From: Paulownia fortunei
Taxonomy: Eukaryota; Streptophyta; Magnoliopsida; Lamiales; Paulowniaceae
Reading direction: 5' to 3'
Assembly (NCBI GenBank): GCA_019321725.1
Contig: CM033121.1
Span: 8,928,001 to 8,992,000, forward strand
DNA length: 64,000 nucleotides
Of the stretch, positions 54,899-64,000 are shown in pieces (positions within the stretch are counted from its first letter, which is position 1; every line of letters starts with the position of its first letter). The notes beneath the pieces were generated by a model that saw nothing but the letters and a program-made list of their open reading frames with translations, was not told the origin of the DNA and searched no databases. The position numbers and the translations under genes are program-made.

Positions 54899-56508
54899 TG
54901 ATAAGTGCATATTTTGACATATTTTTATATCAAATCCTTTATACTTTTCTTGATTTATTCTTGTTAATATTATTATTTTATTAATATTTTGTGTTAGGGA
55001 ATAAATGGAAGCATGTTTTCAAACTTGTGCAGTTTTTATAATTTGAGCATAACTTCATGATCAAAGGCCTTATGGACCTGAAACTTATTTCATTTGAAAT
55101 CCAAGAGATAGAGGTACAACTTTGCTGTTGGAAGCACAACCTAATTCAATTTTTATGATAGCATAAAATTCATCCAAGTAGTTGCACAAAATGGATCACC
55201 AAAATTTAGATCAGAGTTCAGCCCAGTATTGACTTATTTTACCAATTGGGTTATATCGCTTGAGCCAAAATTTATTTTGGGCTGAAATTCAAATATGTTA
55301 TACCTAAGAGTAAATAAACAAGTTTGTTGAATACAAGATGCTGTGAAAATGTGTCGAAATGGTAAAAACATAGGCTGCAAGTTGTTGCTACTGTTAAAGG
55401 GCGGGTCTTGGACATGACTTGATAATTTGACCATATCTCCTTCATCCGATTGCCAACTTTGACAAAATATATATGAAAATATATCAACGCTGAAAGATCT
55501 ACAATTTTGATTCTTCATGTATCTTCAAAATCTGGATGTATCTCATCGAAAAATATAATTCAATTCAATGGGTGAGAAATTTATGTAACAACTTACCAAC
55601 TCTTGACAACTAGCATACCACTTGATTAACCCCTCCATTATTTGTTTGCCCTCTAGCTTACTCCAAGTACTATAAATAGGTCATGCATTAAGCTTGTAAG
55701 AAGAGGGTGGGTAAAGGGTTTCTTTAGGCTAAGTTATCTAGTTTGTATGTTTTCTAGTATTGTAAGTTTTCTAGTAGTAATAGAAATGCATTCTCTAGTT
55801 TTTTTTATATTTTTAGTCTTTGCTACTTTTATTATATCTTTATAAATTTTATTTTGTTGAGGAAAAAGGGTGAACCTCTTGATGGAGGAAAAGGAATGGT
55901 TATAAGGGTAGAAAATATTTAAGTATGTTATATTATTATTTTTATTTTTGATCTAAACCCTACTTGTTTTGTGGTGATTCTTGATTTATGTATCTCGAAT
56001 GGCATAATAAATACTTAGGTTGATTTAGCTTATTGTATGGTTTTACCCTACCGACTGCTAATGTGAAACTTTGATTTGTTGTTGACAACGGTGTGCATAA
56101 ATGATTGATCCCATAAATAAGTGTTGGCGTTAAGAGATAATTTGCAATTGTAAGACAATATCATGATTACCTTATTGCATGAGTTATTTGATAATATCTT
56201 CCATTGGAACCTTCGTTATGTATGAATTCTAATTATGATAATTAATAGAGGTAAAAAGAATAAATATCCATTTCTCTATCCAAAACTTAAAAGTGGATCT
56301 CTAATCCTCAGTACTTTTATTACTTCGATTTTTCTTTAGTTACAACATACATTAATTGTTCATATATTTTGATTCACATAAATTCCATCTTTTAGAAATA
56401 TAAACTTGAATTCTTCAAACAACTTCCCTGTGGATCGACCTCGGACTCACGAGAAATTTATTACTTAATACAACCTGCACTTAGATTTGCAACCTTAAAG
56501 TTGTAGCA
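54899..56508 (+). repeat. Solo LTR of the TGATAAGTGCAT family, 1610 bp, TSD CTTAG
   Basis: It starts TGATAAGTGCATATTTTGAC and ends AAAGTTGTAGCA. CTTAG flanks both ends (54894-54898 and 56509-56513). It splits the Athila frame within TPPKYKDLGC. It aligns end to end with 23046-24621. Confidence 0.96.
55671..55679 (+). promoter_or_regulatory. TATA box of the solo LTR at 54899
   Basis: TATAAATAG in the context ACTATAAATAGGTCAT, at the same position as in the other long copies. Confidence 0.6.
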
Positions 56509-56513
56509 CTTAG

Positions 56514-58074
56514 GTGGAGTGAATTATTGAATAATTGAACTAACACTTTCAGTTAAAAATGCCTTCTTTTGTATATGATGTTTTCTTTTAATTGTACATA
56601 AATCTTTTAAAAATTTGGCTTAAGAAGGAACTAATTGATTACATCTAATAATGGAATATTAATCTTGACTTGTTGAAAAAGTTTAAAAATTTCAAAATTT
56701 GAGTTCAATTTTTGAATTGGTTGCAATTTTTTAGGAAGGGTGATGGAGGTAAATATTTTTCTTTTTCATCATTTTCACACTTACCTTCATTAAACTTACA
56801 TTCATCGTCAACACTATTTTTATTCTTCATTCCTGAAGGTCGATTAGAACTTTTTTCTTAGGATGAATAGTATTGGCAACAACTTTTTCACTATGAAGAC
56901 GTGTGATAAAATTAGCCTCCTTGACTGAATTTTCACCTAAAGAAGAAATATGACACTAGGTGGAAGGATTAGGTTGAGGTTGGGGTTGAGAAGGAAACTT
57001 ATCATTTTCCTAAGTGTGCAAAGGGGCGGTTAATATTGAAAGTGTGTTTTTGATCTCATTGATGGCTTGTGAAGTTTGATTATTGATATTTCTTTGTTCA
57101 TGCATAAATACTTGCAAAGTCTCCTCAAGGTATTTTGTATATGGAGTTGGATAAGAAGGAATGTTTGGTATCTTTTGTGAATGTAGCGGTTAGTAACGGT
57201 TATCATCTCGCTTACTAAAATTGGGATGGTTTCTACATTATGGATTGTAAGTTTCAAAATATGGAGAATGAAAATGTTTTTTGAATGTGTTCATGAAATT
57301 TGCTTGTAGTGGAATGTTTGGACATTAATTGGTGGAGTACCTCAAAAGTTCAAATTGCTACAAACTTTTTCATCTTGCACAAATTTGATTTTCTTTACTT
57401 TTTTCAGTTCCATGGCTTCAACTTTTCTTGTTAAACTGGCAATCCTAGCATTTAAATCATCCTCTTGACTAAGGTAACATTTTTTTTATTACTATTAGCA
57501 AGATTAGATCTAATAGAACCAACGGAAGAATTAATACTATGCCATGATTTATAGTTGTCTGCCAAATGGTCTAGATATTCTAAGGCTTTATTTGTTATTT
57601 ATCAAGAAACTCATCATTACACATTTTTCAACAAATTATTATGTTTCAGGAGTTAAACCTTCATAATAGAAAATAATTAAGCACAATTTTTAAAACCATG
57701 ATATGGGCATGAATTCAACAAATTTTAAAATATTTCCCAACATTAAAAGAAAGCTTTATTAGAATTTTGAGAGAAATTTTGGATTTGTCTTTTCAAAGCA
57801 TTAGTTTTATAAGTTGGAAAGAACTTTTTAAAAATTCAACTGGTATTTCTTACCAAGTGTCAATTGACCTTGATTTTAAAAAATTAAGCCAAGTTTTTAC
57901 TTTATCTTTTAAAAAAAAAATAATAATTCTAGCTTAACAATCTTATTTGTACAAGTTTGATCATCAAAAGTGGCACATACTTTATTAAATTCTTTCAAAT
58001 GCAATTAAGGACTTTCAAAGTCTAAACCATGCAAATTATTGAATCGAAAGTTACTTGTATTGAGAGGAAAAATA
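56514..58074 (-). pseudogene. Athila F gag, broken
   Basis: The minus strand starts, just inside 58074, with LLPLNTSNFRFNNLHGLDFE, then SPYLHLKEFNKVCATFDDQT-like codons and LTPET near 57640. The middle part has NHPNFSKRDDNRY and PSYPTPYTKYLEETLQVFMH (57235-57130), with QRNINNQTSQAINEIKNTLS. Near 56660-56530 VKINIPLLDVINQLVPS and AKFLKDLCTIKRKHHIQKKA, FLTESVSSIIQ lead to the protease. Frames change several times. The order fits Athila Gag. Confidence 0.88.
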
Positions 58075-61000
58075 TGTAATACCTAAGTCTCACATTACTC
58101 ACTTGACCAATATGATTCATGTACTATATGCTACTTATATGCTAATTTGTATTAACATCTACTTCGCATCTTTTATAGCATTCATAATCATTATACCTCC
58201 AATGCTATCACTTGATGTTAGTGGTTGAGATCCTACAACCTAATTAAGTGATTCTATATTTAGATAAGTTAAATAATAGATTGATTAATATAATGGATAT
58301 TCATAGGTTGTACGTTATAATTTTAGAAGTGTTAAAGGTGTCACTAGTAAGCTTATATGATTCGATTCGATTTGATCAAGGTGTTTTAAAAGTATACATC
58401 CATAGATTAACATACTTGGAATATCGGACATGATATAATGTGATTTAAGTGTCATAATACAAGGTTCATATGTACATGTGATTTTAGGAAATGAAAACTA
58501 GACAATCATTTAAGAATTGGATGTCAATCGGTTTGGAGATCGAATGAACGGTTAAGAAATTAGCGCATAATGCATTATCCGATCATATGGAGATTAAAGT
58601 AGGTTGTACATAGATAAATAAGTAATGAGAAACACTAGATTAGGGCTGTATAAGATGTGAAAAATATCAGATTTGAACCACAACTTGACACCTCAATCTT
58701 GCCACCTCAAGCTTCCACCTCAACCTTTCTTCATTTCCACCCTTGAGCCATGACCAAAAACTATTTTCTGAGCTATTTCACTTCTAAAACCATCATATTG
58801 AATGTTAGAAATTTCTCTCAAGTAATTCCAAGTAAAGAAAAAAGTGAAGGAAGCAAAGGGAAGTAAGGAGGAGCAAGTTGAATCTAAAATCTATGCATAG
58901 GTGAGCTTTAATTCATATTTTTTATTCTAGTTCTTGAATTGTTTGAGAGTTTATGATTTTTAAAACTTCTATTATTTATTATAATCATGTTAGGATGTTA
59001 TTTGTGGTCTTTTAGTTCACAAAAGAAGGATTTTTAGTTGCAAAATCACAATAAAAATCACTAGGGATAGAAACTGTATACTTGCTGATTTTTTATATTT
59101 ATGCTTTATATATATATATATAATAACTTGATTAAAACCTGTGTATTTCACCATATATGTGTTTATATATGAGTCTAAGTGATGTATATAAGTTTAGAGA
59201 GGTTACAAATTGTAATATAGTATGATAATTAAAGAGGTGCTCAAAACTGTCTTCTTTGAAATTCAAATTCTATCCTATGTGAATGGTGCTGGTTTTACAT
59301 CAATAAATTCATTAGTTTTGGTAGTAATTTGACCTGGTTGTCTCTTTATATGTGTTATCTAAGTATAGTGAAAATTTGGGAGTGATTGAATATACTTAAG
59401 AGTGCCAACATCATTAATGTTATGAAGTGTGCAAAACTGTCACGGTAGGAAAATAATCTGTTTCGGTATGTTGTGAAGAGAACTGAACTTGGGAAGCTAT
59501 ATCCATGAGTTTTAGCAATTCTATGATATGGTTACATTTACATACATGTTATCTAAGTGTGGTAAAAATTTAGGAGTGATTGGATATGTTTAGGGATGTC
59601 AAAATTATCATGCAACTAAATTGGACAGTAAGTAAATATGAAAATGTGAATCTGTCTCATTTGATAACTTAGCATATTTCAACCTAGACATATTGCTATT
59701 GAGTGTTAACAATTAGGTACATAATATTAGAGTTATAATACTTTAATTATATGATGTTTACATGTATCTAAGATGAGAAATTAAGGTATTGGAGGGACTA
59801 GATTGGGTTCTAGTTTGTAAAACCTAGATAGCTTGGTGTTTAAGGTATTAGTATGATATTTTATGCTTTCAACTTGCGAAATTGTGCTTGATGTTGGGTA
59901 ATATTACAGGCTATTTTACATCTAAGATTAGAGAGAACAATAAACAAATCTAGTCTAAGTCACCAACTAAGTGAAAGGTAAGTAAAGATCCATTTGCAAC
60001 TGCAATGCAAGAATATAGTATGTCTTGAAGCATGTATACATAATGTGTTGATGATATTAGATTTGACTGAAAGTCTTATGATTTTTGAAACATTTTGAGA
60101 GCAAGATGACTTGTATTTCATATTGAACATACCATTCATGATCATTTACATGTGCATGCACGGCATATGAATATAGTGGAGGTTCTTGCATGGACGATAT
60201 GATTTGAGACATGATTTTTAGAAAGAAAATATTTTAGTTGGCCACTACTAGTGTACCGAGGCATGCGAGGCGTGCTTATAAGATATTTTAGAACGCCTTA
60301 AGTGTTACTTCTCGGAGGATCACAAGGGTTGACAAGGGGTGTGTCTCAAGTGGTCACGAGAGGGTGGACCACTTGACTGTGTCCTTATTGACTCCGCCAG
60401 TAAGAAGACTTTTGGAGGATCGCATGGGAAGACAGGGGATGGACCTCTGGTGATCCCAGGAGATGGCCCTTAGATTGAGTCAATTTATTTATGGTCATGT
60501 GATTATTGATGTTATTTAGAGCTCTATTCGGTGCATAGTAGGTGGGCTAATGGCCCAATAAATGAAGTGATTTTTATAAAAACTCTTTGATTTATGAGTA
60601 CTCAATTTGATACATTTATAGCATCATATCTTAGAGTTGAGTTGCATGAGATTTTAAATCATACTCTTGTCATACATGATTTTTACTTATTGAGCGTTAA
60701 CTCTTGTAGTTCATGTATTGTAGGTGATCATAGTGAGACTTGAGACCTCTGATTTATTGGCTGGTAGTGGAGCTTGTACAAGCTTTCAAAGATCAATGTA
60801 CTTGGATGACGACCTGTTAGGCTATTTTTTGGGTTGTATTTTTTATTTTACAGTTATTGTATTATATTAGTGACTTTATCTTGTATATCACTTTCAAAAC
60901 TCCTTTGTGATAGAGTTTAGGTTTGTGATGGTTTTGATAGACTTGGTTGATGTTTAATAACTATATATGTATATACATTATGACAGGATATGAAAGCACT

Positions 61001-61125
61001 TTACTTTTATCAATATTTTATTGAACTGAGTAGAAAAAAAAAGTTATACACATGCATACATGCACAAATTGTGTTGTACAGGTTGTTTTTATATATTTTA
61101 TACATATTATTAGGAGGTTGTGACA
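58075..61125 (+). repeat. Element H 5' LTR, 3051 bp
   Basis: It starts TGTAATACCTAAGTCTCAC and ends GGAGGTTGTGACA, five bases before the primer site. It contains a 194-bp-spaced pair of repeats (near 59335 and 59529) with TGTTATCTAAGT and GGAGTGATTG, and GGAGGATC repeats at 60310-60430. A splice-donor-like CATAGGTGAGC is at 58896-58906, after the probable transcript start. Confidence 0.85.
59335..59620 (+). repeat. Spaced direct repeat inside the element H LTR
   Basis: TGGTTGTCTCTTTATATGTG at 59335 and TGGTTACATTTACATACATG at 59529 begin related ~80-base segments, both with TTATCTAAGT and GGAGTGATTG. The spacing is 194 bases. Confidence 0.7.
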
Positions 61126-61130
61126 AAGAG

Positions 61131-61147
61131 TGGTATCAGAGTTCAGG
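61131..61147 (+). other. Element H primer binding site (tRNA-iMet)
   Basis: TGGTATCAGAGTTCAGG, the usual site of Tekay/Del elements, lies five bases after the LTR. Confidence 0.92.
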
Positions 61148-61291
61148 TCTTGATTCTGTAGACTGTCCATGTACATGATCTTAGAACTTGTGGAGCACAG
61201 CCATACTAGTAAGTTTTATTTTATGTTATATTGTATTTATATTTCATGAATTATATTGGCTATTTGTTATAAACAAAATGGTATTGCAGTC

Positions 61292-62200
61292 ATGGTGAGA
61301 ACAAGGGGTGAAAGTAGTAGTGGAGCCAGAACCCCAAGAGAGCAGACACCTATTCTGAATAATGATATGATGTTATCAAAATTGACTTACAGAGCTTGTT
61401 GAACGACAATAAGAACAAATTCAACAACTTATCCAACAGAGGGATATGGGTGGACAACCAAGGACTGAAGTGGTTCAACCACAACCCCGAGTAGAATAGG
61501 TGGAGATAGTTGGGGAAAGATTCAGAAAACTAAACCTACCGGTGTTTGAGGATGCATAGATCCTACAGCTGGTGAGGATTGGTTGAGAACTCTTGAAAAT
61601 ATGTTTCACTACAGTAGAATTTCAGAAGAAGAGAAAAGTGATGTGTGCATCCTTTATACTTCGAGGCAGTGCTGGACATTGGTGGGATATAATGAGAAGC
61701 ATCGAAGATCACTATCATGACTTGGGATAGATTCAAAGATTTGTTTCGTAATAAATACTTCACAGCTCTAGTTCATGCAATGAAGATGAATGAATTTATA
61801 CAGCTACAACAAGGAACTATGATAGTTGGAGAATACATTCGTAAGTTTGAACAACTATCTAGATTTGCCACACATATGGTCAATACTAATGCATTGAAAG
61901 TTGAAAAGTTTTTTGAAGGCTTGAGACCAGAGCTATATAGAGATGTGAATATGGCAGAAATCTAAGGAGTGACATACTCATAAGTTGCTGAGAGAGCTTT
62001 AGTGGTAGAACAAGCTGAACTTAGAATTTCTCGTGCTTAGGAGATTTGACGCCAATTTAAGCAAGGACAGGGGCAACGATGGGTTGGAAATGAAAAGAAG
62101 AGACCATTTCAAATACAGAATTAAAATCTAAATTCCAACTTGGACAAGGGCAACAACAGTGGGATAAGAGTAAACGTACAAAGATTGATCAAGACAAAGC
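61292..62200 (+). pseudogene. Element H gag, broken
   Basis: The ATG at 61292 gives MVRTRGESSSGARTPREQTP, a common chromovirus Gag start. After stops and shifts the core reads DWLRTLENMFHYSRISEEEK near 61578, then in a second frame WDRFKDLFRNKYFTALVHAM, FIQLQQGTMIVGEYIRKFEQ and FFEGLRPELYRDVNMAEI (61720-61962). The tail to 62200 is Gln/Lys/Gly-rich. Confidence 0.88.
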
Positions 62201-62204
62201 ACCA

Positions 62205-62816
62205 ATGTCGCAACTTGCTTGTTCTAAATATGGTGGAAACGACAGTGGAGTCTGCCCGACAAAGACTAGAACTTGCTTTATGTGTGGGAAGGTTGGACAT
62301 ATTGCCAGAGCATGTCCAGATAATCCAAATTCAATAAGACAAAGAAAAGTACCAACTAGAGTCTTTACCATCACTAGATCAGATGCTGAGGCGAGCCTAT
62401 TAGTGGTAAAAGCTAAATTCTCTATCTTTGGTACCCTAGCATTTGTGTTGTTTGATTCTAGAGCTACACACTCATTTATATCCATTGAGAATGTGAAGAG
62501 GCTAGGTAGAGTCCCTGATACTGTTGAGGTCAGTTACAATGTGATAATCCCTTCTGGAGATTCAAAACAAACTAACCATGTTTTAAGAAATTGTGCTATT
62601 TCCATTGAAAATAGAGAACTCTATACTGATTTAATTGTATTGGCCATGAATGACTATGATATGATTTTGGGTATGGATTGGTTGTCAAAGTATCGGGCTA
62701 CAATAGATTGTCTGAGAAAGACAGTAACTTTTCAACCTCCTGGTGAGGAATTGTTCACCTTTATTAGAATCGTACAAAGTTTCAAATTCCCAATTATATC
62801 AGCATTAAGAGCATAA
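62205..62816 (+). pseudogene. Element H zinc knuckle and protease (open, active site altered)
   Basis: This stretch is open for 203 codons. CFMCGKVGHIARAC (residues ~24-37) is a perfect CX2CX4HX4C zinc knuckle. The protease has AFVLFDSRATHSFISIENVK (residues ~79-98), where the usual DSGATHSFIS has Arg for Gly, which should kill activity. LIVLAMNDYDMILGMDWLSK follows, then YRATIDCLRKTVTF, the usual join to RT. A stop at 62814 interrupts the link. Confidence 0.92.
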
Positions 62817-62846
62817 ATATTATTAGATAGTGGTTGTGAAGGATAT

Positions 62847-63690
62847 TTGGAGAGTGTTATGAGCATTGAAGAACAACACCATCCTATCCTCAGTGAAGTG
62901 CCAGTTGTTCGGGAATATCCAGAAGTATTTTTGGATGATCTTCCTAGATTACCACCAGATCGTGAGATAGAGTTTGTCATTGAACTAAATCCAGGAACAC
63001 ATCCAATATCTAAAGCTCCATACCGAATGGCACCAGCTGAGTTGAAAGAATTACAGATACAAATACAAGAATTATTAGATAAAGGTTTTATCAAACCTAG
63101 CTTTTCACCATGGGGTGCATCGGTTCTATTTGTATGTAAGAAGAATGGTACAATGCAACTGTGTATAGACTACCGATATATAAATAAAGTTACAATCAAG
63201 AATAAGTATCCTCTGCCTAGAATAGAAGACTTATTTGATCAGCTCCAAGGTACTTCTATATTTTAAAAAATTGATCTGCGATCTAGGTACCATCAATCGA
63301 AAATAAAAGAGGATGATGTCACCAAGACAACATTTAGCACGAGATATAGACATTATGAATTTTTATGATGCCATTTGGGTTGACAAATGCTCCAGCAACT
63401 TTTATGGATTTGATGAACCGGGTATTTAAAAATTTTCTTGATAGATTTGTTATTGTGTTTGTTGATGATATCCTAATTTACTCTAGCACAAAAGAAAAAC
63501 ATGGTGAATATCTAAGAATGGTTTTAGAGGTTTTGAAAGAGAAACAACTATATGCTAAATTTAAGAAATGTGAATTTTGGATTGATCGAGTGGTATTTCT
63601 GGGACATATAATATCAGGAGTAGGAATATCTGTAGATCCAAATAAAGTAGAAGCTATTAATAGTTGGTTATAACCTACTAATCCTTCAGA
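62847..63690 (+). pseudogene. Element H reverse transcriptase, broken
   Basis: The first stretch (62847-63264) has [40 protein letters not shown] and [20 protein letters not shown] with [11 protein letters not shown]. After a stop at 63264, [10 protein letters not shown] gives the first Asp near 63272. The next open stretch from 63365 has [20 protein letters not shown] and [20 protein letters not shown]; the active site is FVDD, as in many gypsy RTs. [20 protein letters not shown] follows. Catalytic residues seem intact; stops and a frameshift near 63350 inactivate it. Confidence 0.93.
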
Positions 63691-64000
63691 AGTATGAAGT
63701 TTTTTGGGTTTAGCTAGATATTACTTTAGATTTGTGGAAGGATTCTCCAAGATAGCTTCTCCTTTGACCCAATTAACCAGAAAATGTGTGACATTTAAAT
63801 GGACGGATGCTTGTGAGAAAAGTTTTCAGGAATTGAAGAAGAGGTTAACTTTAGCTCCTATTCTTTCTATTCCATCAGGTACTGAAGGCTTTGTGGTTTA
63901 TAGTGATGCTTCAAAAAATGGGTTGGGATGTGTATTGATGCAAAATGGTAAAGTGGTTGCATATGTATCCAGACAGCTTAAGAGTATGAGAAGAATTATC
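63691..64000 (+). pseudogene. Element H RNase H, cut by window end
   Basis: After two stops the frame gives SFLGLARYYFRFVEGFSKIA, PLTQLTRKCVTFKWTDACEK and FQELKKRLTLAPILSIPSGT, the connection of gypsy RT. FVVYSDASKNGLGCVLMQNG holds the first RNase H Asp near 63905. It ends at the window edge with YVSRQLKSMRRII; integrase and any chromodomain would follow. Confidence 0.9.

Larger units (their letters stand above)
53814..58074 (-). mobile_element. Athila-like gypsy element F: gag, protease and RT start, with nested solo LTR
   Basis: Minus-strand order: Gag (58074 to 56514), protease (54893-54411), pre-RT and RT start (54400-53814). Motifs match Athila proteins closely throughout. The upstream Gag end is cut by the Tekay-like LTR at 58075. 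RT breaks off at 53814. The solo LTR 54899-56508 splits Gag from protease; TSD CTTAG. No LTR of its own is seen. Confidence 0.9.
58075..64000 (+). mobile_element. Tekay/Del-like gypsy element H, 5' LTR to RNase H, runs off the window
   Basis: It has a 3051-bp LTR, a canonical tRNA-iMet primer site, gag, a zinc knuckle, protease, RT and RNase H in the gypsy order. The large LTR with TGTAATACC at its start suggests the chromovirus Tekay/Del group; the chromodomain that would confirm this lies beyond the window. It interrupts Athila F. Stops in gag and RT show it is inactive, though Pol is comparatively well kept. Confidence 0.92.

Overview
The window is a block of nested, decayed retrotransposons from a plant nuclear genome, most likely a eudicot. 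The evidence is the set of plant-type LTR elements: Ty1/copia elements primed by initiator tRNA-Met, Ty3/gypsy elements of the Tat, Athila and Tekay/Del kinds, and an L1-like LINE. The DNA is AT-rich and nearly every reading frame is broken. I see no convincing host protein gene, tRNA or rRNA. Such density suggests pericentromeric or other heterochromatic DNA. The species cannot be named from the sequence.

Left part (1-11507). A minus-strand LINE ORF2 was hit by three elements: Copia-1 (413-2853), Tat-A (3986-9336, + strand, target-site duplication GTCCC) and Copia-2 (9413-11507, + strand, truncated). Copia-1 was itself hit by an LTR of a family starting TGATAAGTGCAT (1-412). Tat-A has lost protease and reverse transcriptase but keeps gag, the extra RNase H, integrase, a ~91-bp tandem array and a short antisense reading frame.

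Middle (12154-34357). There are two further minus-strand Tat-type elements. Tat-B (12154-20265, TSD TTATG) is mostly non-coding and carries a ~1.6-kb solo LTR. Tat-C (20909-34357) keeps traces of gag, protease, reverse transcriptase, RNase H and integrase on the minus strand and a long antisense frame on the plus strand. It is interrupted by a 1576-bp solo LTR (TSD AGCTT), a 217-bp mini-LTR (TSD GGTCT) and a 2282-bp Tekay-like solo LTR (TSD ATCCA).

Right part (35028-64000). Copia-D (35028-44932, minus strand, TSD ATCTC) has 2.2-kb LTRs and an uninterrupted 300-residue reverse transcriptase/RNase H stretch. After about 2.2 kb of unassigned DNA come a broken copia fragment (Copia-E), an inverted Tekay-like LTR, an Athila-like 3' end with a probable LTR, and a minus-strand Athila gag-protease-RT remnant (53814-58074) split by another 1.6-kb solo LTR (TSD CTTAG). 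A Tekay/Del-like element (58075 to beyond the window end) interrupts the Athila gag; it has a 3.05-kb LTR, a clean tRNA-Met primer site and recognisable gag, protease, RT and RNase H.

The proteins named here served only retrotransposition: Gag packages RNA, protease matures Gag-Pol, RT/RNase H copies RNA to DNA, and integrase inserts it. All visible copies carry stops or frameshifts, so none looks autonomous. The main interest lies in the nesting order, the antisense frames of the Tat elements, the tandem repeats and the short LTR derivative.
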